Source: Streptomyces griseorubiginosus
GTDB lineage: Bacteria; Actinomycetota; Actinomycetes; Streptomycetales; Streptomycetaceae
Direction of reading: 5' to 3'
Length of the DNA: 42,995 bases
NCBI RefSeq assembly: GCF_017614965.1
Contig: NZ_WVUG01000038.1
Span: forward strand, 1 to 42,995
Shown: piece by piece, positions 32,296 through 40,826 of the stretch
Layout: each line of letters begins with the position of its first letter
Numbering within the stretch: the first letter of the stretch is position 1
Notes under the pieces: generated by a model
Database searches by the model: none
What the model saw: the letters and a program-made list of their open reading frames with translations, nothing else
What the model was told of the DNA's origin: nothing
Translations under genes and position numbers: made by a program

Positions 32296-33180
32296 ATGCC
32301 CTCCACGGACGTCACCACACTGATCCGGACCGAGCTGCCGCGCCTGGCCGGCTCCCTGCGAAAGGTCGGCGAGCTGATCCTGGAGGATCCGGCGGCCGTC
32401 ACCCACTGCTCGGCCGCGGAACTCGGCCGCCGCACCGGCACCTCCCAGGCGACGGTGACCCGGTTCTGCCGGGCCATCGGCCTCGACTCCTACCAGCATC
32501 TGCTGATCGAGCTGGCCCAGGAGCGCGGCCGCGGAGAGGTCTCCGCCTGGGGCTCGACGGAGATCGACACCGACATCTCCCCCGAGGACAGCCTGGAGCG
32601 GGTGGTCCAGGTCGTCGGCAGCGCGGATCTGCGCGCGATCCAGCAGACCATCGACCGCATCGACCTCGACGCGCTGGAGCGCGCGGCCCAGGCGCTGGCC
32701 AAGGCGCGCCGTATCGACGTGTACGGCGTCGGCGGCAGCGGAGCGGTGGCCCAGGAGACGGAGACGCGGCTGTTCCGCATCGGCTGCCAGGTCCGCGGCT
32801 GGACCGAGGTGCACGGCGCGGCCACCTCCGCGGCCCTGCTCACCCCGGCGGACGTGGCCATAGGGATCTCCCACTCCGGCGCGACGCGCGAGACGCTCGA
32901 GCCGTTGGAGATGGCCAAGGAGCGGGGCGCCACCACGATCGCGATCACCACCGATCCGCGCTCTCCGCTGGCCCGGGCCGCCGACATCCGGCTGATCTCG
33001 GCCACCTCCGAGACCAGCTTCCGCACCGGCAGCATCGGCGGCCGCCACTCCGTCCTGATGATCGTCGACTGTCTCTACGTCCGGGTCGGCCAGCTCTCCT
33101 ACCAGCGCGCCAGCGCCTCGCTCGCCCTGACCGACCACATCACCCCGCAGCACGCGGCGAAGTCACGCCGGACGCGATGA
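32296..33180 (+). CDS. RpiR/MurR-family transcriptional regulator
   Basis: This 294-residue regulator has an N-terminal helix-turn-helix of the RpiR type (SLRKVGELILEDPAAVTHCSAAELGRRTGTSQATVTRFCRAIGLDSYQHLLIELAQE, ~20-75). A C-terminal SIS domain follows at ~125-260, with VYGVGGSGAVAQETETRLFRIG, IGISHSGATRETLEPLEMAKERGA and SSVLMIVD-like regions. The SIS domain should bind a phosphosugar effector. It sits between the SIS enzyme gene (divergent) and the mannosidase operon (same direction). Palindromes shared by these promoters make it the likely local regulator. The ATG is probably leaderless. Confidence 0.92.
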   Translation: MPSTDVTTLIRTELPRLAGSLRKVGELILEDPAAVTHCSAAELGRRTGTSQATVTRFCRAIGLDSYQHLLIELAQERGRGEVSAWGSTEIDTDISPEDSLERVVQVVGSADLRAIQQTIDRIDLDALERAAQALAKARRIDVYGVGGSGAVAQETETRLFRIGCQVRGWTEVHGAATSAALLTPADVAIGISHSGATRETLEPLEMAKERGATTIAITTDPRSPLARAADIRLISATSETSFRTGSIGGRHSVLMIVDCLYVRVGQLSYQRASASLALTDHITPQHAAKSRRTR

Positions 33181-33221
33181 GCGCATCCGTGCCGCGGCGG
33201 CCGGCGGTGGGCGGATCTGTA

Positions 33222-33272
33222 TGGATGAACCACCGATAAAACGTGGGGATGGTTGTTTGAATCATCCCCACG
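33222..33272. promoter_or_regulatory. RpiR-type operators upstream of the mannosidase operon
   Basis: The strongest copy is an inverted repeat with 13-bp arms (33242-33254 CGTGGGGATGGTT, 33260-33272 AATCATCCCCACG) around GTTTG, one mismatch. TTGTTT inside it (33253-33258), 18 nt and CAGGAT (33277-33282) form a candidate promoter, so binding would cover the -35 box. A weaker partial copy TGGATGAACCACC lies at 33222-33234. Confidence 0.65.
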
Positions 33273-33314
33273 GTGCCAGGATGGGGCTCCGCCGAGCATC
33301 CTGGTAGGAGACCC

Positions 33315-36300
33315 ATGCGCGTCACCGCTGCCGAGTCGACCGAGTTGTTCGTCGGCACCGCCGAGCATCCGCAGCAGGTGGTGGCCGTCGAGATCGAGCA
33401 CTCCCCCGGACGGACGGTGCTGCTGACCGTCGAGGGCCCGGGCGTATCCGGTGACGCGGTCGTCGACACCGGCGACGACCAGACGGTACGCGCGGAGATA
33501 CCCGTGACCGTCGACGGACCGGTGCCCGGCGACCGGCGCGAGGTCACGCTCACCGCTGTCGACGGTGCCCAAGTGGCCCGGCACAGCTTCGAGTTCACGA
33601 CCGCCGAGCCCGGCTGGACCATGTTCATGGTCAGCCACTTCCACTACGACCCGGTGTGGTGGAACACCCAGGGCGCCTACACCGAGACCTGGGACGTCGC
33701 CGACGAGCCCGCCGTCACCGGCCTGCCGGCCCGCACCTTCGACTCGCGCGGCCAGTCCGGGATGAGCCTGGTGCGCGCCCACTGCGACCTGGCCCGGCGC
33801 GACCCGGCGTACACCTTCGTGCTGGCCGAGGTCGACTACCTCAAGCCGTACTGGGACGCCTTCCCGGAGGAGCGCGCCTTCCTGCGCGAGCTGATGCGCA
33901 CCGGCCGCGTGGAGATCATGGGCGGCACCTACAACGAGCCGAACACCAACCTCACCGGCGCCGAGGCGACCGTGCGCAACGCGCTGTACGGCGACGGGTT
34001 CCAGCGCGGGATCATGGGCGGATCGCCGGAAACGGCCTGGCAGTTGGACGCGTTCGGGCACGATCCGCAGTTCCCCGGGCTGATGGCGGACGCGGGGATC
34101 GGCTCCAGCTCCTGGGCGCGCGGCCCGTTCCACCAGTGGGGGCCGGCCCTGTCGGTGTTCGGCGAGGAGCCGCGCGATCCCGGGCGGATGCAGTTCCCGG
34201 CGGAGTTCAGCTGGATCGCCCCGTCCGGACGGGGACTTCTGACCGCCTACATGGTCAACCACTACGGCGCCGGCTGGGCGATCGACAACGCCCCCTCCCT
34301 GCCGGCGGCGGAGGCGGCCGCCCTCAAGCTGTTCCGGGGCTTGAGGTCGGTCGCCCTCACCCGCAACGTCCTGCTCCCGGTCGGCGGTGACTACGCGCCC
34401 CCGTGCCGCTGGGTGATGGACATCCACCGGGACTGGAACGCCCGTTACGTCTGGCCCCGGTTCGTCAGCGGCACCCCGCGCGACTTCTTCGCCGCCGTCC
34501 GCGCCGAACTCGACGCCGAGGGCCGCAAGGCCTCGCCCCAGACACGCGACATGAACCCGGTCTACACCGGCAAGGACGTCTCCTACATCGACACCAAGCA
34601 GGCCCAGCGATACGGCGAGACGCTGCTGGCCGACGCGGAGGCCTGGGCGACCCTCGCCTCCCTCGTCACCGGCCGGCCCTACCCGGACGCCGCCCTCGAC
34701 AAGGCCTGGCGGCAACTGGTCTACGGCGCCCACCACGACGCCATCACCGGCTCGGAGTCGGACCAGGTCTACATCGACCTGATGACCGGCTGGCGCGAAC
34801 TGTACGACCTGGCCCGGCTGGTCCACGCCGACGCGACCCAGGCCCTCGCCGACCACGTCACGCCCGGCGACGGACCCGATCTGGTCGTCTTCAACCCCTC
34901 GACCTGGACCCGCGGGGACGTGCTGACGATCGACGACCCGGGGCTCGCCCCCGCCGGCCTGCCCGCGGTCCGCGAGAACGGCCACCTGCACGTCGTCGTA
35001 CCGGACCTGCCGGGCATGGGCTACAAGGCCCTTGCTCTCACCGACGATTCCGTCCCCGAGTGGGCGCTCGGCGAGGGCACGACCATCCGCAACGCGTTCT
35101 ACGAGGTGACGGTCGACCCCGCGCGCGGCGGCGGCGTCAGCAGCCTGCGCGCGCTCGCCGAGGGCGGCCGGGAGCTGCTGCGCGCCGGGGACATCGGCAA
35201 CGAGCTGGTCGTCCAGGAGGAGTACCCGAGACACCCGCGCTTCGGCGAGGGTCCCTGGCACCTCACTCCGACCGGCACCACCGCCGCCCGGGGCCGGGAC
35301 GTGCGCGCGGACATCGATGTCGAGCACTCCCCGGCCGGCTCCCGCATCACCGTCCGCGCCGACCTCGGCCTCTTCCGGTACACCCAACGCCTGACGCTCT
35401 GGACCGGCGTGCCGCGCCTCGACGTGACCACCACGATCGACGGCTACGACGGCGCCGACCGGCTGATCCGCGTCCGCTGGCCCTCCGACGTGCGGGGCGG
35501 GCTGCCGGTGCACGAGGTGGCGGACGCGGTGATCGGGCGCGGCTTCGGGTTCGTGGACGTGGACAGCGAGCGGTTCCCGTGGACGCTGGACAACCCGGCC
35601 AACACCTGGTTCGGGCTCGGCTCCACGGCCCGGGTGGAGCTGCGGGACGAGACGGGGAAGGTGGCGGGCCGGCGGTCGATCGGGGTCGCCGAGCTGGTGT
35701 ACGCCTCCTGGGAGGAGGCCGGCGAGCTGGGCACCCCGCTCGCCGCCGCGCTGGTCCGCGCCGGGGTCACGGCGACCTCGACGATCGCCGGCGGTCCCCG
35801 CTACGGCGACCTCGAGGTCGACTCCAACCTGCCGGACATCCGGATCGCCGTCGGCGCCCCGGAGCGCAACGCCGTGGTGGCCGAGGCGCTGGCCTGGGAT
35901 CCGGCGGCCGGGCGCGAGCTGCGGCGGCAGGTGGCCGAGACCGGGGTGGCCGCCGTGTGGGTCGCGCCGCGTGCCGGGCTGCGCGAGGAATGGGTGCCCG
36001 GGGCCGATCTGCGGGACCTGGAGCGGCTTCCGATGCTGGTGATCGCGGGCGCCGACGCGGACGGGGACGCGAAGGCGGTGGACGCGCTGGTCGCGGACCT
36101 GGACGACGCGGTCGTCACGGCGACGGCGGCGGGCGGCGGCGAGGCACTGCCGCCGGGCGACGCCTGGGACGGGCGCGGCTTCGCGGTGCTCAACCGGGGC
36201 ACGCCCGGCTGTGTGGTCACCTCCTCGGGCGATCTCCACATGTCCCTGATGCGCTCCTGCACCGGCTGGCCGTCGGGCGTCTGGGTCGATCCGCCGCGCC

Positions 36301-37535
36301 GCACGGCCCCCGACGGTTCGGGCTTCCAGCTCCAACGCTGGTCCCACACCTTCGAGTACGCGGTCGTCGCGGGCGAGGGCGACTGGCGGCAGCAGCGACT
36401 GCCGCGCCTGGGCCATGAGTTCAACCACCCGCTGACCGCCCGGGTGCGGGGGACGGCGGACGGCGGCCCGCTGCCGCGCCAGTCGGTCCTGCTGTCCCTG
36501 GAACCGGCGGGCGAGGTGCTGCTCGACGCACTCAAGCCGGCCGGTTCACCGCTCGCCCGGGGAAGCGTGGCACCGGTCGACCCGGGGCGCGGGGTGGTCG
36601 TACGGATGCACGAGGTGAACGGGCGTCCGGTACGGGCCCGGGTGCACGGGCCCAGGGGGTGGGTGCGCGGCGCCCGGGCGGACGTGCTGGAGACCCCGGG
36701 TGAGGCGCTCGCGCCGGACGGGCAGGGGGCGCTGGGCCTGGGCCTGACCGGCTTCGAGGTGGCGACCGTGCTGGCCACACCGCCCGAGACCGCGCGATCC
36801 CCCTACGATCCCGGAATCGCCGCCCACGAACAGGCCCAGCCGGTCGCCACCCGCTACTGGCTGCACAACTCCGGCCCGGCGCCCCGCGGCAACATGCCGG
36901 TCACCGTCTACCTCTCGCCCGGCTCGCTCACCGCCCCCGGCGGCCGGCCGGTCACCGCGACGGTCCGCGTCGCCTCGGAGCTGACCGACGCGCCCGTCTA
37001 CGGCACCGTGTCGGTCGGCGTCCCGCCCGGCTGGTCCGCCGAGCCCGCAGAACTGCCGTACGGCCTCGCCCCGGGCGGTTTCACCCTCACCGAGGTCACG
37101 GTGACACCCCCGCCCGACGCCGTCCCCGGCCGCCACTGGCTGACCGCCCGTCTGACGTACGAGGGCCAGACCTACGAGGACGTGGTCTCCCTCGACGTCC
37201 CGGGTGCGCCGCCGGGCCCAACTCTGGTCACCGGCCTGGGCGTCGACCGCCTGACCGTCGCCCGCGACGAACGCGCCCGCGTCCCGGTGACCCTGCACAA
37301 CCCCACCCGCGGTCCGGTCGGCGGCACCGTGTGGGCGGTCTCCTCGTGGGGCACCTGGGCCGGCGTCACCCCGGCCTGCCAGGGCTTCACCGTGCCCCCG
37401 GGCGAGCGGCGGGAGGTCTTCGTCGACGTCGACGGCGCCGCGACACCCCCGGGCTCCTACTGGCTGCTGGCGAAGATCGCCTGCCACGGCCGGGTCGCCT
37501 ACACCGAGGCGATCCCCCTGGAGGTGACCCCGTGA
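33315..37535 (+). CDS. GH38 alpha-mannosidase, very large
   Basis: This 1406-residue glycoside hydrolase of family 38 starts at ATG 33315 after TAGGAG. A ~95-residue beta-rich N-terminal domain precedes the catalytic region, where FMVSHFHYDPVWW supplies zinc ligands and TAWQLDAFGHDPQFPG carries the expected nucleophile Asp245. GAHHDAITGSESDQVY is another family motif. Mannosidase C-terminal beta domains run to ~1130, and the last ~220 residues form two immunoglobulin-like modules of the NPCBM-associated type. No signal peptide is visible, so it should act on imported oligosaccharides. It cleaves alpha-mannosides; linkage cannot be told. The next gene overlaps by 4 nt. Confidence 0.92.
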   Translation: MRVTAAESTELFVGTAEHPQQVVAVEIEHSPGRTVLLTVEGPGVSGDAVVDTGDDQTVRAEIPVTVDGPVPGDRREVTLTAVDGAQVARHSFEFTTAEPGWTMFMVSHFHYDPVWWNTQGAYTETWDVADEPAVTGLPARTFDSRGQSGMSLVRAHCDLARRDPAYTFVLAEVDYLKPYWDAFPEERAFLRELMRTGRVEIMGGTYNEPNTNLTGAEATVRNALYGDGFQRGIMGGSPETAWQLDAFGHDPQFPGLMADAGIGSSSWARGPFHQWGPALSVFGEEPRDPGRMQFPAEFSWIAPSGRGLLTAYMVNHYGAGWAIDNAPSLPAAEAAALKLFRGLRSVALTRNVLLPVGGDYAPPCRWVMDIHRDWNARYVWPRFVSGTPRDFFAAVRAELDAEGRKASPQTRDMNPVYTGKDVSYIDTKQAQRYGETLLADAEAWATLASLVTGRPYPDAALDKAWRQLVYGAHHDAITGSESDQVYIDLMTGWRELYDLARLVHADATQALADHVTPGDGPDLVVFNPSTWTRGDVLTIDDPGLAPAGLPAVRENGHLHVVVPDLPGMGYKALALTDDSVPEWALGEGTTIRNAFYEVTVDPARGGGVSSLRALAEGGRELLRAGDIGNELVVQEEYPRHPRFGEGPWHLTPTGTTAARGRDVRADIDVEHSPAGSRITVRADLGLFRYTQRLTLWTGVPRLDVTTTIDGYDGADRLIRVRWPSDVRGGLPVHEVADAVIGRGFGFVDVDSERFPWTLDNPANTWFGLGSTARVELRDETGKVAGRRSIGVAELVYASWEEAGELGTPLAAALVRAGVTATSTIAGGPRYGDLEVDSNLPDIRIAVGAPERNAVVAEALAWDPAAGRELRRQVAETGVAAVWVAPRAGLREEWVPGADLRDLERLPMLVIAGADADGDAKAVDALVADLDDAVVTATAAGGGEALPPGDAWDGRGFAVLNRGTPGCVVTSSGDLHMSLMRSCTGWPSGVWVDPPRRTAPDGSGFQLQRWSHTFEYAVVAGEGDWRQQRLPRLGHEFNHPLTARVRGTADGGPLPRQSVLLSLEPAGEVLLDALKPAGSPLARGSVAPVDPGRGVVVRMHEVNGRPVRARVHGPRGWVRGARADVLETPGEALAPDGQGALGLGLTGFEVATVLATPPETARSPYDPGIAAHEQAQPVATRYWLHNSGPAPRGNMPVTVYLSPGSLTAPGGRPVTATVRVASELTDAPVYGTVSVGVPPGWSAEPAELPYGLAPGGFTLTEVTVTPPPDAVPGRHWLTARLTYEGQTYEDVVSLDVPGAPPGPTLVTGLGVDRLTVARDERARVPVTLHNPTRGPVGGTVWAVSSWGTWAGVTPACQGFTVPPGERREVFVDVDGAATPPGSYWLLAKIACHGRVAYTEAIPLEVTP

Positions 37536-38194
37536 CGGACCACGCGGCGGTGGTGCACGGCAGTCCGGTGGCGAAGGCCCGCGTGGACGCCTTTCTGCAG
37601 ACGGTCACCTCCGCGCCCCCCGCCGGCGCGGGAAACCGCGCGACCGGCCACGACGACGGGCCGGCCGGCCGGCCACCCGCCGCCGCGCTCTCCGGCTCCG
37701 CGGAACGCCAGCGACGGCGCTGGGCCACGCAAGTGGTGGTCGCGGACGAACTCGCCCGGCGAGCCTGCCAGGAACGGAACCTCGCCCTGCCGGACGAGGT
37801 GTCCCCGGCCCATCTGCTCACCGTCGAGGAGGTGGGAAGCATCGTCGCCGCCGCCCTCACCCACTCCCCAGCCGCCCGTCTGCTGCTGACGGAGCTGGAA
37901 GCCGAGCAGACCGTGCCCGAGACGGCCGTACGGGACTACTACGAGCGCAATCCGGACCGCTTTCTCACCCGGGACGCCCTGCGGCGCGGCGTCGATCCCT
38001 TCGGACGCGCCGCACCCACCGACTTCCTGGCGTACGAGCAGGTCCGCGACGGCATAGAACGCGACCTTCGGCGCGCGGCGGGGCGGCGGGCCTTCTTCGA
38101 CTGGTTCGACCAGGCTCGGGCGGATGTGGTGTACGCAGCCGGGCACGAACACCCCGGCGATCCCTCGCACCAGGACCACGAACACCGCCACTGA
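37532..38194 (+). CDS. SurA/PpiC N-domain-like protein of unknown function
   Basis: This 220-residue soluble protein has a GTG start that overlaps the mannosidase stop (GTGA), so the two are coupled. The N-terminal part (VTDHAAVVHGSPVAKARVDAFL) and the helical core, including VPETAVRDYYERNPDRFL, resemble the N-terminal chaperone domain of SurA/PpiC peptidyl-prolyl isomerases. No parvulin catalytic domain follows and no signal peptide is seen. It ends in a His-rich tail (HEHPGDPSHQDHEHRH) that could bind metal. It may help fold or supply zinc to the 1406-residue mannosidase; that is inference from position and tail. Confidence 0.7.
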   Translation: MTDHAAVVHGSPVAKARVDAFLQTVTSAPPAGAGNRATGHDDGPAGRPPAAALSGSAERQRRRWATQVVVADELARRACQERNLALPDEVSPAHLLTVEEVGSIVAAALTHSPAARLLLTELEAEQTVPETAVRDYYERNPDRFLTRDALRRGVDPFGRAAPTDFLAYEQVRDGIERDLRRAAGRRAFFDWFDQARADVVYAAGHEHPGDPSHQDHEHRH

Positions 38195-38229
38195 TCACGG
38201 CCGGAACCCAAACGCAACACGGGAACCCA

Positions 38230-38308
38230 TTGACCTCCGATGAATTCTGGTCCACCTTTTCATCAATCGGAGTCGAAGTTGGTTGATTGAACCAGCCACC
38301 TCGGCTGG
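38230..38308 (+). promoter_or_regulatory. Promoter, operator and leader hairpin of the sugar ABC operon
   Basis: TTGACC (38230-38235), 17 nt, CACCTT (38253-38258) form a candidate promoter. The best 15-bp operator copy, TGGTTGATTGAACCA (38280-38294, arms TGGTT/AACCA), lies downstream of it as a roadblock. Overlapping it, CCAGCC-ACCTC-GGCTGG (38292-38308) can form a leader hairpin ahead of the AGGAGG ribosome-binding site. Confidence 0.6.
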
Positions 38309-38324
38309 TCCCAGGAGGGTGGAC

Positions 38325-38929
38325 ATGCGCGCTGGAAGACTCACCGCATCCGTGGCGGGAATCATCGCCCTGACGCTGACGGCCGCCGGCTGCGGCCTCA
38401 CCCGTCCACCCTCTACAGCCAGGGCAAGGTGGCGTACGGCTCGACGAACCCGAGCTTCGTGCGGTTCGTGAAGCAGAACAGCCCCTCGGTCTACGCGAAG
38501 ACGGCCGTCGGCCAGCAGCCCTACGACGCCCTCGGCCGCGCCTCCGCCGGTGCCCCGCAGTACATATCGGTCGCCGCGACCAGCAAGCACGCCGCGGTTG
38601 CGCTGTCCTTCGCGGAGTACCTCACCGACGCCGAGAACCAGACGGCCTGGTGCAAGGACCCGGACGTCGTCATCTTCCCGACGACGACCGCCTCGCTCGA
38701 CGACCCGTTCTTCCAGAACGTGACCGGCAGTGATCCCTTCTCCCAGGCGCGCAAGCTCGTCGCCGACCAGCTCAAGACGGCCGACACCAACCAGACCAAC
38801 CTCTCCCCGGCCGTGCAGAACGCGATCGTGGGGCAGGTGCAGCTGGCCATGCAGGGCAAGAAGAGCCCCGCACAGGCCGTCAAGGACGCGCAGGCCAAGG
38901 CCGACGAGCTGCTGAAGCAGGCGGGTTGA
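38325..38929 (+). pseudogene. Sugar ABC transporter binding protein, broken by internal deletion
   Basis: An intact lipoprotein start (ATG 38325 with AGGAGG, hydrophobic core, lipobox TAAGC with Cys23) runs in one frame and stops at 38471 after 48 codons. From ~38399 a different frame encodes the last ~176 residues of a family 1 extracellular solute-binding protein (LYSQGKVAYGSTNPS, ALSFAEYLTDAENQTAWC, TTTASLDDPFF, ADELLKQAG). Such proteins are normally ~430 residues, so about 230 middle residues are missing and the remaining parts are out of frame. The junction is near 38390-38400. The promoter, operator and both downstream permeases look intact. A GTG at 38429 could start the C-terminal fragment, but it would lack a signal peptide. 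Confidence 0.85.
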
Positions 38930-39951
38930 TGGTGGCGACCCAGACCGCGAAGCCGGTGTCCGTGTCCGGCGCGGAGGGCATCGCCTCCGCGCCGGTCACG
39001 GCCCCCTCCCGTGCCCGGCGCGTCGTCGGGGCCGTGCTGCCCGGCCCGGCCGCGGGCGCCAACGGAGCGGCCCTGTACCGGCGTTGGTGGCTGCCCTGGC
39101 TGTGGACCGCCCCGGCGATCGGCTGCGCGGTCGTCTTCGGCGTGTTCCCGTTCCTCAACACCGTCATCCTGTCGTTCACGAACGCCAAGCCCCTAGGCGG
39201 CGCGGCGGGCTTCGTCGGGCTGGACAACTACCGCCGGATGCTGGGCGATCCGGACTTCTGGCTGGCGACCCGCAACAGCGTCCTGTACGCCGTGGTCGTC
39301 GTCCCGCTGATGGTGTTCCTGCCGCTGATGCTGGCCGTCCTGGTGGAGAAGAACCTCCCCGGCATCGGCTTCTTCCGCTCCGCCTTCTACACGCCCGTGC
39401 TCGCCTCCAGCGTGGTCGTGGGTCTGAGCTGGCAGTGGCTGCTGGCGGACGACGGACTGGTCAACACCTGGCTGCAGAAGGCCCACTTGATCAGGTCGGC
39501 CATCCCGTTCCTGTCGGACTCCTGGCTGATCCTGCTGTCGGCGATGGGCCTGACGCTGTGGAAGGGCCTCGGCTGGTACATGATCTTCTACCTGGCCGCC
39601 CTCGGGAACGTCCCCAAGGAGCTGCACGAGGCGGCGCAGATGGACGGCGCCGGCACGGTCCGCCGCTTCTGGCACATCACCGTGCCGGGCGTGCGGCAGG
39701 CCATGATGCTGGTCGGCACGCTCACCGGCATCGGCTGTCTGCGGGTCTTCACCGAGATCTTCATGCTGGGCAGTTCCACCGGCGGCCCCGGCGGCGCCGA
39801 CCGCACCCTGCCGTTCTACATCCGCGACGTCGGCCTCGACCCGATCACCGGCAACGCCGGCTACGGCTCCGCGGTCAGCGTCGCCCTGTTCGTACTGACC
39901 CTCGGCCTGACCCTGCTGGCGCAGCGCCTGACGAAGGAGGACGAGGCATGA
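38929..39951 (+). CDS. Sugar ABC transporter permease (MalF-like)
   Basis: This 340-residue inner-membrane permease of the carbohydrate uptake 1 group starts at ATG 38929, sharing a base with the stop of the binding-protein remnant (GTG 38932 is possible). An N-terminal cytoplasmic extension of ~55 residues precedes six helices. The EAA loop ELHEAAQMDGAGTVRRFWHITVPG is intact and should contact the ATPase. No ATPase gene is in the operon; in Streptomyces one shared ATPase (MsiK) usually energises such importers. It overlaps the next permease start by 4 nt. Confidence 0.92.
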   Translation: MVATQTAKPVSVSGAEGIASAPVTAPSRARRVVGAVLPGPAAGANGAALYRRWWLPWLWTAPAIGCAVVFGVFPFLNTVILSFTNAKPLGGAAGFVGLDNYRRMLGDPDFWLATRNSVLYAVVVVPLMVFLPLMLAVLVEKNLPGIGFFRSAFYTPVLASSVVVGLSWQWLLADDGLVNTWLQKAHLIRSAIPFLSDSWLILLSAMGLTLWKGLGWYMIFYLAALGNVPKELHEAAQMDGAGTVRRFWHITVPGVRQAMMLVGTLTGIGCLRVFTEIFMLGSSTGGPGGADRTLPFYIRDVGLDPITGNAGYGSAVSVALFVLTLGLTLLAQRLTKEDEA

Positions 39952-40826
39952 CGACCGCCGTCGACAAGCCCCGGCGCCTCGTACCGCGCTGGCGGGACTA
40001 CGGCCGCCCCCGTGAACTGGTCGTCCGCTACCTGCTGTTGCTGTTCGTGCTGGGCATCACGGTGGGCCCGCTGCTCTGGCAGTTCCTGGCCTCACTCAAG
40101 GGCGTGGGCGAGGACGTGTTCGGCGCGAACGCCTCCCTCCTGCCCCACCATCCGACCCTGCGCGCCTACCGCGAGGTCTTCGACCAGGTCCCGGTGGCGA
40201 CGTACATCCGCAACAGCCTCATCGTGGTGGCCCTGTCGATCACCAGCCAGCTGGTGTTCTCCACCACGGCCGGCTACATGCTCTCCAAGCCCGGCTGGAA
40301 GGGCCGCAAGGCGGTCTGGGTGGTGCTGGTCGCCTCCATGATGTTCCCCTTCGAGTCGATCATGGTGTCGCTGTTTCTGAGCATCCGGGACCTGGGCCTG
40401 GTCGACAACCTGGCGGGCGTCTGGCTGCCCGGCTTCGTCGGCGCCATCAACGTGCTGCTGATGCGCGGCGCGTTCCTCGCGGTCCCGCGCGAGATCGAGG
40501 ACTCGGCGATGCTCGACGGGGCGAACGAGTGGCAGCGCTTCCGCCACCTCTACCTCCCCTCCGCCTGGGGCGCGATCATGGTGGTCACCATCAACACCTT
40601 CATCAGCGCCTGGGACGACTTCCTGTGGCCGCTGATCGTGCTGCGCTCCGAGAACCACATGACGCTGACGCTGGGCCTCTCCCGGCTGCAGAGCTCGTCC
40701 TTCGGCTACGACCAGCGGGTGGTGATGGCCGGCTCCGTGATCTCGGTCATCCCGGTGCTGGTGCTGTTCGTGATCACCCAGCGGTGGTTCTACCGGGGAG
40801 TGGCGGCGGGCGCCGTCAAGCTCTGA
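39948..40826 (+). CDS. Sugar ABC transporter permease (MalG-like)
   Basis: This 292-residue partner permease has an ATG start that overlaps the previous stop (ATGA). Six helices are visible. The coupling loop reads PREIEDSAMLDGANEWQRFRHLYLPSAWG, a variant of EAAxxDGA with Ser in place of an Ala. The C-terminal AAGAVKL resembles the end of other MalG-type proteins. With the MalF-like subunit it should import an oligosaccharide, probably the mannosidase substrate, but the cognate receptor is broken. The last 37 nt overlap the convergent GH3 gene. Confidence 0.92.
   Translation: MTTAVDKPRRLVPRWRDYGRPRELVVRYLLLLFVLGITVGPLLWQFLASLKGVGEDVFGANASLLPHHPTLRAYREVFDQVPVATYIRNSLIVVALSITSQLVFSTTAGYMLSKPGWKGRKAVWVVLVASMMFPFESIMVSLFLSIRDLGLVDNLAGVWLPGFVGAINVLLMRGAFLAVPREIEDSAMLDGANEWQRFRHLYLPSAWGAIMVVTINTFISAWDDFLWPLIVLRSENHMTLTLGLSRLQSSSFGYDQRVVMAGSVISVIPVLVLFVITQRWFYRGVAAGAVKL

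Noticed and set aside
33099..36428. A minus-strand open frame of ~1100 codons opposite the mannosidase
   Set aside because: It mirrors the plus-strand gene in a GC-rich sequence, has no family motifs and is rich in Gly, Arg, Val and Asp. The plus strand has clear GH38 catalytic motifs.
38429..38929. The C-terminal fragment as a functional small binding protein
   Set aside because: It would lack a signal peptide and more than half of the fold. The intact signal sequence just upstream in another frame shows it is a remnant.
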